DNA of 64,000 nt from Cryptomeria japonica (taxonomy: Eukaryota > Streptophyta > Pinopsida > Cupressales > Cupressaceae): positions 153,191,971-153,255,970 of the forward strand of contig NC_081411.1 in NCBI RefSeq assembly GCF_030272615.1, read 5' to 3'. The position numbers were made by a program, and so were the translations under genes. A model generated the notes under the pieces. The model was not told where the DNA came from and ran no database searches. It saw only the letters and a program-made list of their open reading frames with translations. Shown here piece by piece: positions 11,255 to 22,572 of this stretch; within the stretch, counting starts at the first letter, position 1; the number at the start of each line of letters is the position of its first letter.

Positions 11255-12373
11255 TGTTGGCATTTTTGATGATTATGTTGTGATTGTCATTGATGAACAC
11301 ACACTTACATTGAGATCATTTTTGTATGTATAAGTTAAAGCTCAACCGGTACATGGTCCAACCAGTATGATGCATTTTAGTTTTTAGACTATTGGTGTTT
11401 TGCAGAAAGTGTTTACCGATCTGAAGCAACCATGTTAACCCCGAGCAGTTCGAGGATCTCAAGCGGCACGAAGGATCAAAGCAGCAGAACACATATTTCC
11501 CAGTCTTCATTTTGTCAAACCGACAACCGACATTTTGCTTGAACTGGTATTTTGTATGAACCGCTAATACCCTATGATGAGTTACCATCCACCGATTGTT
11601 TAACGGTGTCGACACTTTAGTAGTGTTTTTTGTGTCTTGTTACCAGATATGTCTAGATGCATTGAACCTAGGAAATTGTATTGTAATCCTATTGGACCGA
11701 CATGAAATCAGATTCCTTTATAAGGACATCATGTCTAGGGTTTTAGGTTGTTGTTGTTGGTGTTGTTGATATTGTTGCTAGGGTTTAAGGTGGTTGAGGA
11801 GTTAGAGAGTATGAATGTATAGAAGACTGAAGTAATGTTGGAATGCATTAGGAATGAGTTATCAAGGATCTAACCAAGCAATCTGTGCTATTTTCTAGAT
11901 CACTCACTTGTTGATTACTCACATCTTCGACAAGTCTGTAGCCCTTAACCGGGTAGGCCCAAAAGCCTTTTGTAAATCCTCTAACAAGGTGGTTCACATC
12001 TATGGATCTAAAATCCTCTAGCAAGGTAGTCTTTAATCGGACTTATCTCCTAACAGAGATTAAGATTCCTAATAGGATATGTTCTAGTAAAGAACATTGT
12101 AAGACCTTAACCAGTCTAGTTCCTATTTTGCAGATAGTTACTTGTGAGTTCCATCTCACCGTGGTTTTTCCCATTTGGGTTTCCATGTCAAAATCTCTTG
12201 TGTTATGGTGTTTGTGCTTTTGTGGGTGAATGCATTATTCGCTATTTGGTTTGCATGTGTGTTAACCGATTTGTTTGCTAAATTACTTTACCGGTTCACT
12301 GTTAGTCTTGCAAAGTGTTTTAGTGTAAAGATTTTTGGCATACTAATTCACACCCCCCTCTTAGTATTCATCA
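11255..12373 (+). repeat. RT-C 5' LTR
   Basis: TGTTGGCATT...CTTAGTATTCATCA. It ends with the CCCCCC-TCTTAGTATTCATCA motif and is nearly collinear with 17616-18757 and, reversed, with 55731-56918. A GTTGTTGTTGGTGTTG microsatellite lies near 11750. Small ORFs in the LTR (11316-11615, 12002-12229) are not genes. Confidence 0.9.
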
Positions 12374-12388
12374 ATTGGTATCAAAGCC
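12374..12388 (+). other. RT-C primer-binding site (Met-tRNA type)
   Basis: ATTGGTATCAAAGCC follows the LTR directly, as in RT-A and RT-G. Confidence 0.8.
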
Positions 12389-12455
12389 TGCCTTTCTATA
12401 AGTTAAACCACTTGGAAAGACATATGGGGGAATACACATTGAGGGAACTTATCAG

Positions 12456-13697
12456 TTGGCTCAGTCTGAGCAAGCCTATAATGATCTTATGGTCAAATAT
12501 AAGGCCTCTCAAGCAAAAAGAAGAGAACATGTTAAAAAGTTGATGGAGCTATCTGAAAATAGTTCTTCTGATGAAGCAGACATGGAAGCCCTGATTCAAG
12601 AAGTAGAAAAGCTGAATGAATCCAATTCCAACCTGAGAAAAGAATTGGAAGGACTAACTATTCGAATGTATCAAGATCTTGAGAACCGGAGGAAAGCTGA
12701 AGATCTGGTCAAAGAAAAAGATCATGAAAACTCCAAGTTGAAGCAAGAGATCAGTGCCCTAACTACTCAACTCCATGCGAGAAGAGTGGAAAAGGAAGGC
12801 ATGCAAGGAGAACAGAACATTGCCATCTCTGAGAATGAAAACCTGATGTAAACAAATGCTGCTATTTCCAAAGAACTCTCTGAGTCAAAGGAAATACTTG
12901 CTAAGTTCAACAAGAGTACTATCAAGCTAGAGCAAAAGCTTGAATCTACCAAACCTGTCAAGAATACTGATGGACTTGGTTATTCCGGTCATGAGGAAGG
13001 TGAGACCTCTAGTACAAGTGCTGGAGCATAAAAGAATCAACCGACATGAAAGGATAAAGGTAAGAAAAAGTTTAAACCTATTTGCTTTAACTATCTTAAA
13101 GAAAGACATAGTGCCAATATGTGTAGGAGTAAGGCTTACAATAATTTTCCTTATTTTCTAAATGATAAGCCTAGATCCTATAAATTCAATGGTAACTGCT
13201 ATGCATGCAACAAGTTTGGGCATAGAGCATTTGAATGCAGGTCAGTTATGAACAACACTGGTAGATATCTTCAGAGGACCCAAGGAGTTGGTCCTGAACC
13301 TTTTGTGAACCAGAATCACAACAGCTTTAATGCCTTCAATCATCAGTCAAGAAGTGGTGGCTATCAAGCAGCAAACAAATGGGGAGAAAACTGTTGGATT
13401 TGTCATGGTCATGGTCACACTACTGCAACATGCAGAAGGAAGAATGGAAACATGAACAATGGACCCTAGAGAGCACCTGGATTGGTCTACTGTCACTGCA
13501 ACAAATCGGGTCACATTGCCAGATTCTGTAGATCAAGAAAGAACATATCGGATGACATATCGATCACTCCAGAAGGAAAGATTGATGTTGACATCATTCA
13601 AGTGGATATGAACAAAACCTGGAAGAAGAAACCAATGGTGTTACAAGAGGAACTGGTTTCTGCACCTAGTGTGGAAATCACGAAACTGGCAAACTAA
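12456..13697 (+). pseudogene. RT-C gag: coiled coil plus zinc knuckles, several in-frame stops
   Basis: One frame runs from a possible ATG at 12456 to the stop at 13697. It is broken by TAA at 12849-12851, two stops near 13030-13050 and TAG at 13467-13469, but has no frameshift. The first 250 or so codons are a Glu/Lys/Asn-rich coiled coil. Knuckle motifs follow: a decayed CFNYLKERHSANMC (second Cys is Tyr), CYACNKFGHRAFEC (13197-13238), CWICHGHGHTTATC (13392-13433) and a last one with its first Cys changed to Tyr (13488-13529). This is a retroelement gag, presumably RNA-binding. The Tyr substitution in the first knuckle is shared with RT-A. Confidence 0.8.
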
Positions 13698-14145
13698 GCT
13701 TCAAAATAGCTTAGGGGGAGAAAACGGCGAAATGTTTTGAACCCTTGGTTTACACCGGTAAAAGACCTTAACCAGTATGCGATACTTGTCATTTGGCAAA
13801 AGACTAGAAATGGTAAAAGGTAAATTAGGGTTTATGCCCTAATGGTGGAGCATTAAATTGTGGTAGGTGAGGAATATGTTTAAAAGGAATTTTTCAAATC
13901 ATTTCTCACTATCAGTTTTCAAAGCGAAGAAGGTTTTCAAGTGCAGAGCGACAAAAAAGTGATTTGTGCGGCGATTCAGAGAAATTTTAGAAACCTTGAA
14001 GGAGATTCAAATTCAAATTACAAATGGCCAAGAGAAGAACGCAAAGCGGTGATTCTGCAGCCAACAGAGTGTGAGGTGGAGAAGAACCTGAAAGCCCTAA
14101 ATTCATGATTTTCGAAAGGTATTTTTTGAGTTTTCAGTTTCTATC

Positions 14146-17100
14146 ATGGCTTCTGCATCCCATACTAGCTCTAGTAAATCTATAGATTCAGCAAGCTTTA
14201 TTCAATTTAAGTCTAGATATAATGCCCTATCACAAGTTCTAGCTGGTGTGATAGTAGAAGAGGGAATCTCAGATTACATAGATTGTAAAATCGAAAACCT
14301 AGGGTCACTAGCAATTCACTCGCAACTAGGTTTATTTTGTGGACAAGATAAAAAGACCAAACCAGAGTATAGTATTTTGGAGAAGAAGAAGCTCCACAAT
14401 GTTGTTTATTTCCTAGAGGATTTCATAGATGATCACATTAGGATCATTTTGAGCAGAGTTCATAGTGACAAGATGTACCTGGAAAGAATGCATGATATTA
14501 CACCGCAAGCAATTCATGTCGTCATTGGTTTCTGCAATACAGGGGAAGTGCCAGCCCTAAGGATGGTAAGAAAGACTGAAATGTCCAAGCTCACCGGTTT
14601 AGTGAGTGACTCATGAGGAATGACTGTTAATTCCATCAAGGATGACCTCGTGAAATATGCATGTATGGTGATAGGCTACTGGATGTTCTCTACCAGTAGA
14701 CTTAACTCAATATCTACTGCAGTGGTAAATGCCGCTTACCGGATGATCAAGGAGGATGCATCATTTGGCCTATGCACCGGTATGCAAAGGTAACTCATGT
14801 TGAATCTTAAATCGATCAAACAGGATAATGCATTGAGGTTCAAGTTTGGACAACTACTAGTTGGGTTCTTTTACTTCCAAGGCTACTTTCCAGGAGTAGG
14901 TGATGTCCAGTGGTTTGCTGACCAACCGGTAACCAAGCAAATCAAAGAAAGCCTTCAAGCAGTTGGAACTGGTTACCCTGAAGCTCTAAACAAGTACTTT
15001 GATGAGTTTAGACACAAAATGAGTCAAAGGATGAGAATATCAGGTGATATTGTCAAGAAATATGAAGATGATATATTTTTCACCATTAAAGTGGATCAAT
15101 GCATAATGGAGGTTGTTGAGCCCAGATAGGAGGAAGTGGAGCCTATGGGCTATGAGGTAATGAATGATATGCTGGAAGGATATGCCTCTACCCTTATTGC
15201 CTCACCACTTGATCCAAAGGCAAAAAGAATTGGCACATAACTAGAAAGGATAACACCGGTTGAGGAACCTTCAACAAAGAAAGGAAAAGAACCTCTAGTT
15301 AAGAAGGCAAAAGCAGTGCCTTCAGCATTGGCATTGACTACTACAGCCAGTCCTAAAGTGACCAAGCAGTCACCGGCTAAAAAGAAACCAGAAGCGGCAC
15401 TTGCTAAAGTCTTTGAGAGAAAGAGGAAGACAAGGAATGCCTCACCAGACTTAGAAGAAACTGTGTCTTAGGTAAAACCTAAGAAGGCATGCCAAGCAAA
15501 GAAAAAGACAAAAAATGAACCAGCATCATCAGCACCAATAAATATTGACATCTCCTCCTACAAACCTTTGACACATTGTCAAAGAACTATCAAAAACATT
15601 AGGAGAAAAGTGATGAATGATTTGATTGATTGTTTAATGAATTTAATGATGATGAAAAGGAAGCGGTTGAAAAAGAAATTATTCAGTATTTATGTGTTAA
15701 TGACCGATCGCCTTCAAAAATTAGATCTGAGACACCGGATTCTTTGTATAAGTCCTTAGACAATAAATGGTGCATTGCCATAGAGTAGGAATAGAAAATG
15801 AGAGAGAAATTTTTTGCTGAACATTTTCCTGATGTATCAAATTTGGAATTGTTTGAAGTAATGAACAAATACAGAGGCCTCTTCTTCATGAGAAGAAGAA
15901 GACTCCTGTTACTGGAAGGGAAGGGTAAAGAAGTGCTCAAGAATACACACACCCTTTCTCTAGAAGCTCTGAAGATGCATTGAGTGGCTGAAGCCAATAG
16001 GAAGGCTGAGCAAGAACTGGCAATAACTAAACCAGATGAAGTGTTTGATGATGAAGGAAATCTAGTTGTTGAACTGATCGACACTATTGATGTTGATGCA
16101 CTAGATGGAGAAGATATGCTTAGGGTACACCATCAGAAGCAATAGGATAGGCTAAATAGGAAATAAAGCAAAAGGAAACAAAGGACAAAAAGGAGGAAGC
16201 AAAGAAGCAAGCGGAGGAGAAGAAGAAGAAGGATGAAGAGGAGAAGAAGAAAAAGGATGAAGAGGAGAAGAAGAAGAAGGATGAAAAGGAGAAGAAGAAG
16301 AAAGAGGAAGAGGATGAGAAGAAGAGAAAGGAGGAGGAGAAGCGAAAGTAAGTAGAAAAGAAGAAGGAAGAGGAAGATAAGGCAGAGGAGAAGAGGAAGG
16401 AAGCAGAAAAGAAGAAGGTAGAGGAGGATAAGGAAGAGGAAAAGAGAAAAGAAGTGAAGAAGAAGAAGGCAGAGGAGAACAAGAAAGCTGAAGTGGCAAA
16501 GAGCACGCAGATGGAGACTCCAAAGGCAACCGGCAGTCAAGCCAAACCAGCTGACCTCACCAGTCCTATTGACCTCCAGTCCACAAGCAAAATGGAGCTG
16601 CTATAGAGCATTAAGGTTGCTTAAGAACACCCTGAGGTGTTAAGGAGGAAGAAGGAGGAAGATGTGATCCAAGCTGCGGTGGACACTCTTACTAGTTTGT
16701 TACCTAGTACAAACCTCCCTAGTACCAACTCATCATTGGCCCAATTGAAGCTCCTATGCACAGTAGTGGATGATCAAGTGCAGAGCTTAGAAGAGATAGC
16801 AGAGGAAAATGCTAAGAAAGAGCATCAAAAGGCTCTCAACGTTGCCCTGGTGAAGAAGCTTAATGAGCTTCGGTCTGAACTGCAAAAAGCACATAAGGAT
16901 ATAAGGAATGCTCTAGATCAGGGGAATCTTCTACTTAGCAAGATTTGCCAACCTCATCTATTCTATGATAGTGTGCTTGCACAGAAGCAAAAGCTTCAAT
17001 CTGACTTGCAATTGTATATGAGTACCTTCAAGCTGCCATATGACTCTTTTACAACTTATGGGAAAACCGTTCACCAGTTTCATATCCAGTCTACTAAAAT

Positions 17101-17311
17101 AGAGCATGAGATCAGCACCCGGTCATGAGATTTGCAGGAGCTACAACTGGTTCTACTCCCATATCTGCAAATACTTCAAAAGTGCTATCTTAATCTAGAT
17201 GCCTTAATGGCAACACAGGAGATGAGCACACTAGATGCAAATAGAGAAAGAAGTGGCAACCTCCCTACTGGAGTCCTGGTCTTTATCTATGAAACAATTC
17301 TTGCAGGACTT
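14146..17311 (+). pseudogene. RT-C ORF2: second large ORF of unknown function, decayed
   Basis: It starts MASASHTSSSKSIDSASF after a 450-bp gap from gag. The first part (14146-15129) is one frame with stops at 14614 and before 14797, and it aligns residue by residue with ORF2 of RT-G (for example IRIILSRVHSDK against IRIVLSRIHGEF, and DIVKKYEDDIFFTIK against KIVDKYKDEICFAIK). It continues as a basic, Lys/Pro-rich region, then a Lys/Glu-rich low-complexity segment (16150-16520), then a helical, coiled-coil-like tail (16637-17128) in another frame. Frameshifts separate these parts. I see no enzyme motif. It could be a structural or nucleic-acid-binding accessory protein, but that is inference. 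Confidence 0.65.
16150..16520 (+). repeat. Purine-only low-complexity tract in RT-C ORF2
   Basis: About 370 bp of GAGGAGAAGAAGAAGAAGGATGA-type repeats, encoding mostly Lys and Glu in the ORF2 sense. The long Ser/Phe/Leu ORFs on the minus strand here (16120-16540) are artefacts of this composition. Confidence 0.85.
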
Positions 17312-17603
17312 TAAATTTGTTTTTAACAAGTTTTATTCTTTACTGTCATAAACACTTATTATTTTAATGAAACAGTTGTTAGTCTGTAATATTATTTTTG
17401 TCATTGTTGGCAAAGGAGGAGAAGTATAAATTTTGAATGTTTTGATGTATACTTTCATGTTATTTCTATTAAGAAATAAATATACATTGTATTTTCTGCA
17501 AAAGGGATAGTGTATATGCTTAGGGGGAGTAATTTTGATTCTGGTATATTTTTGTTGTAAAACACTTAGATGTCAAAATTTCCTAAGCATTGCCATCAAT
17601 GCC

Positions 17604-17615
17604 AAAGGGGGAGAT
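17604..17615 (+). other. RT-C polypurine tract
   Basis: AAAGGGGGAGAT abuts the 3' LTR. The same tract precedes the 3' LTRs of RT-D, RT-E, RT-G (minus) and RT-J. Confidence 0.85.
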
Positions 17616-18757
17616 TGTTGGTATTTTTGATGATTATGTTGTGATTGTCATTGATGGACACACACTTACATTGAGATCATTTTTGTATGTATAAGTTAAA
17701 GCTCAACCAATACATGTTCCAACCGGTATGATGCATTTTAGTCTTTAGAATATTGGTGTTTTGCAGAAAGTGTATACTGATCTTAAGCAGTATGTTAACC
17801 CCAAGCAGTTCAAGGATCTCAAGTAGCATGAAGGATCAAAGCGGCAGAACACATATTTCCTAGTCTTCATTTTGTCGAACCTGCAACTGACATTTTGCTT
17901 GAACCGATATTTTGTATGAACCGGTAATACCCTGTGATGAGTTACCATCCACCGATTGTTTGATGATGCCGACACTTTAGCAGTGTTTTTTGTGTCATGT
18001 TACCAGATATGTCTAAATGCATTGAACCTAGGAAATTGTATTGTAATTGTATTGGACCGACATGAAATTAGATTCCTTTATAAGGACATCATGTCTAGGG
18101 TTTTAGGTTGTTGTTGCTGGTGTTGTTGGTGTTGTTGATATTGTTGCTAGGGTTTAAGGTGGTTGAGGAGTTAGAGAGTATGAATGTATAGAAGACTGAA
18201 GTAATGCTGGAATGCATTAGGAATGAGCTATCAAGGATCTAACCAAGCAATCTGTGCTATTTGCTAGATCACTCACTTGTTGATTACTCACATCTTCGAC
18301 AAGTCTGTAGCCCTTAATTGGGTAGGCCCAAAAGCCTTTTGTAAATCTTCTAACAAGGTGGTTCACATCTATGGATCTAAAATCCTCTAGCAAGGTAGTC
18401 TTTAATCAGACTTATCTCCTAACAGAGATTAAGATTCCTAACATGATTTGTTCTGGTAAAGAACATTGTAAGACCTTAATCGGTTTGACCTTAACCAGTC
18501 TGGTTCCTATTCTGCAGATAGTTACTTGTGAGTTCCATCTCACCGTGGTTTTTCCCATTTGGGTTTCCACATCAAAATCTCTTGTGTTATGGTGTTTGTG
18601 CTTCTGTGGGTGAATGCATTATTTGCTATTTTGTTTGCATGTGTGTTAACCAGTTTGTCTGCTAAACTGCTTTACCGGTTCACTGTTAGTCTTGCAAAGT
18701 GTTTTAGTGCAAATATTTTTGGCATACTAATTCAGCCCCCCCTCTTAGTATTCATCA
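17616..18757 (+). repeat. RT-C 3' LTR
   Basis: TGTTGGTATT...TATTCATCA, collinear with the 5' LTR at 11255. Differences are scattered substitutions plus a few short indels, including an extra TGTTGG-type triplet-repeat unit near 18120 and an extra GGTTTGACCTTAACC-like segment near 18480. Confidence 0.9.
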
Positions 18758-20386
18758 ATCATATATTGATATCTCGAATGAGGAAAAATGACTTTCTTAA
18801 TATGAGATTCTAACTTTGAATTGATAAAAGGTCGACTTTTTAATCTCCAAAAAATTTGACAAAAAAGAGTCAAACATTGGTGCCTAAGCACCATCATCCC
18901 AACAAAATAGTCCTAAATTTTTAGGGTTGTGAGATTATAGGGTCATGATTCTGAAACTATAATTTATATAAAAAATTATAATTTTTAAGTGGGGGAAATA
19001 TTGTTTTGAAATTTGAAATGGTGTAGAAATTATAATGAATTAAAATGATGAAAGATAAAAGGCACACCTATAATTAAGGATCCAAATTAGATTTTGATAA
19101 TATGTGAAATAATATAGGACTAATATTTTGTAATTAATCATTAATAAAATGCATATAAGAATGAGGCACAATAAAATGAGTTCTAGGAGTGTGAAATTGG
19201 GAACCCCAATTAAAGGTGTACAATTTATGATGCTACAAAACCTATAATGAGTTAATGGATAAAAAGAATAAAAAGGGTACAAAAGAACAACTTGACAAAC
19301 ATAGAGATCAGTTGCATAAACAATGGAATGCTAAAACAATTGCTACGGTAAATCCTCAGACTATTCCCTCTCCTCCGCAACATGCACAAGGACCAAGAAG
19401 AAGTATTAGGTTCACATTTGCCACCACTAGTGCTCCCAAGCCCTCTGGATCTTCCCAAACTCCCTCTACCAAATGAAGGGAAACTTTTGAAGCTTTGATA
19501 CAAATAATGGTTGCAAGGAAGAAACAACAAAGACATAGACAACAAGAAAAAATAAAGAAGATGAAACCAATGAATGTGGAGAATGATAAAGAAGAGGAAT
19601 GAGAAGAATAAACCTCTAAGTTTAAGAAGAAATAAAAGAACACAAAGAAAATTTGTTTGGTAACACCTCCTAGAAATCCTTTTTAACTTGATGTCATCTT
19701 AATGGTATTGCATAATTTGGACTACTAAAGAACACAATGGATCTTTATCTAGAGGTTTCTCTTATGAACAAAGAAACCATTGAAAAATCTATAGTAGTGT
19801 ACATGATGAAGTATAATGTTTAACTGAATGAGATAATTGATAAATTTTTAAAATCCTTACTGTAGCACTTAGTGACAAGAGGAAAGAGGCAATAAAAGAG
19901 GATGCTAAGTTGAGACACCAAGAACTTAATAAGGTCAAATCCTCCATCACACAAGAAGATAAAGTTAGATTGTCTCAAAGAAAATCTCAAGAAATCAAAA
20001 CCAAACAAAGAGTTAATTTTCTTATGAGCATGAAGAAGGTGGATAGAGATAAGATAGAAAAAGAAACTAAGGAAAAACCAAAATTTTGGAGGAACTGAAA
20101 AGGGATAAAGTGGTAGTTGATGAACAACTTCCACTCCTCAATATGTCTCAAATCTACAATATATGTCTAATTTATTTTCACAAGATACAAATCTCTCATC
20201 CTTTAATTTTCCCACATTAGAGAATGTTGCACATGAGAAGAATTATGAACAAGGCAAGAAAGCAATCCCTCCAGAGATCTTTGAGCAACAAAAATTCAAT
20301 ATACAAATTGTAGGGAAACAAGAAGAAGAGAGTGTTCCCCTATTAAAAAAATAGAAAAAGCTAGTGATAGCTCCAAGGTTGACTAT
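18758..20386 (+). other. Decayed Lys-rich coding-like sequence between RT-C and RT-D
   Basis: The first 500 bp (to about 19250) are AT-rich with no coding signal. From 19255 short open segments follow: 19255-19476 (73 codons, Lys/Gln then Pro/Ser-rich), 19910-20098 and 20163-20354, all strongly Lys/Glu-rich and separated by stops. The same style resumes at 52936 after RT-D, so RT-D landed inside this older unit. I do not recognise the protein. The composition recalls the basic ORF2 regions of RT-C/RT-G, but I see no alignment. Confidence 0.4.
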
Positions 20387-21620
20387 TGTTAGAAAATTGG
20401 AGGAATTGATTATGTGTTGCATTAATGTTTTGTCATTGATAGCAACACCGGCTGTTTTGGTTGTTTACCAATTTTTGGTAGGTTCCGATAGAGTGGTTGG
20501 ATTATGATATTGATCCGGTATACTCTGATATGCTTTGGTTTGTGGAATTGGTTTGAATTTGTCATTCATGCTATTAATATGTGTATCATGATCATTTGGT
20601 TTGGGATTTGATGACTTAGGAGCTATCATTTGTTCTAGTAAGCCTTTTGGTCACTAGTAAAGGGTTTTACCGGTAGAGATTTGTTGAAGATCTTTTGATG
20701 CACATGATAAGTGGTGTTGGCGCGACATCTAGATGGCTTTCGGGATGCTAATGGTTATCTTATTTTTTCTCTTGTTGATCGGTGGTGTTGGATTTGGGTC
20801 CGCTAATGCTATCTTATTCGGCTAGGTTATGGACCGGTTTGTGTAATATGTTGGTGGATGATCCCGATGCATTACCGGTTGGATCTATTAATTGGATTAT
20901 GTTGTTTCAGTCTTAGGCCAACTTGGTTGATTATTGGATTGCAGGTTTATGTTATGAATTTATTGTATTATCTTTTAGGTGGCTGACCTAATTTTTTAGG
21001 TCCCGGGTTGGTATAAATATGATTTAAGATCTCTTTGTAGATCATGGGAATATTCATGGGATTAAGGTTATGGGATTATCTATGTGCGAATAAGGTTGTA
21101 ATCATATGCAAGGGTTTTGGTTGATCATAGGTGATCTAATTGGGTTGGTGAAAGAGGTTTAAGACCTCTGGTACTGAGCGTAACTGGAACTATATTCAGG
21201 CATAAGAGATGTTATTCTTGTAGTTCACTCTTCTTTCCGAATTGTAGTCTAGATTTATTTTGTAGTCAGTGAGGCTCCTTTTGTGATGAGAAGTGCGCTC
21301 TAGGTTGTTGGCCTTCTTGCATGTGCACGCCCCTCTCTTTGTAATCACATACTTACTAGAGAATTATTATTTGACTATGGATAGGCTTCCCACCATCTTT
21401 TTTTCCCTTTGCTGGGTTTTCCACATACAAATCTTGGTGTTATCTTTTGTGGATTGTTGGTAAATGTTCTGTGGATTATATTTGTGCTTAACTGTTATAT
21501 CTTCTATTCCAGTATTTTTTTTATGTATTCTGATAATAAGGTTTTAATGCTTAAAGTTCTATAAGTTAATAGATTCACCCCCCCTCTCAATTGTTCACTG
21601 GTTATCTGAGTTGTCTAACA
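20387..21620 (+). repeat. RT-D 5' LTR
   Basis: TGTTAG...CTAACA, with a perfect 6-bp terminal inverted repeat. It carries a TATAAATA box at 21012-21019 and a GATTCACCCCCCCTCTC motif near its inner end. The 3' LTR matches it in three pieces. Confidence 0.9.
21012..21019 (+). promoter_or_regulatory. TATA-like box in the RT-D LTR
   Basis: TATAAATA about 625 bp into the LTR, conserved in the 3' LTR at 41997-42004. Confidence 0.45.
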
Positions 21621-21635
21621 ATTGGTATTAGAGTC
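21621..21635 (+). other. RT-D primer-binding site (Met-tRNA type)
   Basis: ATTGGTATTAGAGTC follows the LTR. It differs from the usual ATTGGTATCAGAGC by a C-to-T change and a final variation. Confidence 0.75.
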
Positions 21636-21676
21636 CGGTCCTCTGTGCAGAAGCTTAATCGCTTTAGGAAGATCCT

Positions 21677-22567
21677 ATGGTATCTAATAGTTCAAGTTCA
21701 TCTATAGCTTTTTTCTAGAGAGAAATTCCTAGGCTTGATGGAACAAATTATAGAGTATGGAAGATTCAGATGGAGACTCATCTGAGATGTCTTTGTAAGG
21801 AGATTTGGGAGATCACTGAGAAAGGATATATACCTCATAATCTGGCATCTCAAAATCCTCCTTCAAAGGGCTTGGATAAGGACATTGAAAATAATTTTAG
21901 ATCTAGAGAAGCCCTTTTGTGTGCACTTTCTGATCAGCAAGTTATGGGACTAACCGACAAATAAACCGCAAAGGCTATATGGGATAAATTGGAGACTCTG
22001 AATGATGGTGACCCTACTATTAAAATTTCTAAACTTGATGGTTACCAGGTGAGATATGAGAACCTGAAGATTGAAGAAGATGAAAGGATTGTTGGTTTTA
22101 TGGAGGGAGTTATTGAAATTGTTATGGGAATTCAGTTTTGGGGTGGATCTCTGAGCGAAGATGAAATAGTTTCTAAAGTATTGAGAGCTTTACCATCATC
22201 TTATAAGATGAAGGCTACTACAATTAATGAGTTGATAACAATGGCAAACACCTCTGTTAATAGAGATACCTTGGTCGGAAAGTTATCTTCTTTTGAGCTT
22301 GAGGAATTTGGTCCTTTTGGAGTTGCAAAATTTGAACCTTCTTTTCATGAATCTACATCATCTACTGGCAAGAGTGATTGGAAAGCCTTATATGCTAAGG
22401 AACTGAAGGAAATGAACAAATAAGATGAAGAGTTTGAGCAACTTGAAGCCCTATTTTCTAGAAGAGTACCTAAAGGTCTGACAGGAAGAAAGTATGAAGG
22501 AAAATCACCTTTTAAATGTTTCACATGTAATAAGATAGGTCATTTTGCATCTAGATGTCCTAAAAGG
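21677..22567 (+). pseudogene. RT-D Copia gag with one zinc knuckle
   Basis: One frame starts at ATG 21677 and is interrupted by TAG near 21716, TAA at 21962 and TAA at 22421. The N-terminal pattern (PRLDGTNYRVWKIQMETHL-like) and the helical middle are those of the Copia gag family. The CCHC knuckle CFTCNKIGHFASRC lies at 22517-22558. RT-E then splits the gene at 22573. The frame continues after RT-E at 29934 with the same codon phase, so gag and pol were one polyprotein frame, as in most plant Copia elements. Confidence 0.85.
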
Positions 22568-22572
22568 AATTT

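Larger units (their letters stand above)
11255..18757 (+). mobile_element. RT-C: complete two-ORF LTR retrotransposon lacking pol
   Basis: Two LTRs (1119 and 1142 bp) bound an internal region of 5.2 kb with a Met-type primer site, a coiled-coil/zinc-knuckle gag pseudogene, a second large ORF pseudogene and the tract AAAGGGGGAGAT before the 3' LTR. The flanks ATCCT (11250-11254) and ATCAT (18758-18762) are a target duplication with one mismatch. No protease, integrase, reverse transcriptase or RNase H motif is present in any frame I examined, and the spacing leaves no room for one. RT-G has the same plan, and 55731-56918 is a solo LTR of this family. Confidence 0.85.

Noticed and set aside
16120-16540. 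Three overlapping minus-strand ORFs rich in Ser/Phe/Leu (about 125-135 codons)
   Set aside because: They are the complement of the purine-only Lys/Glu tract of RT-C ORF2. Low-complexity purine DNA has no stops on the opposite strand.
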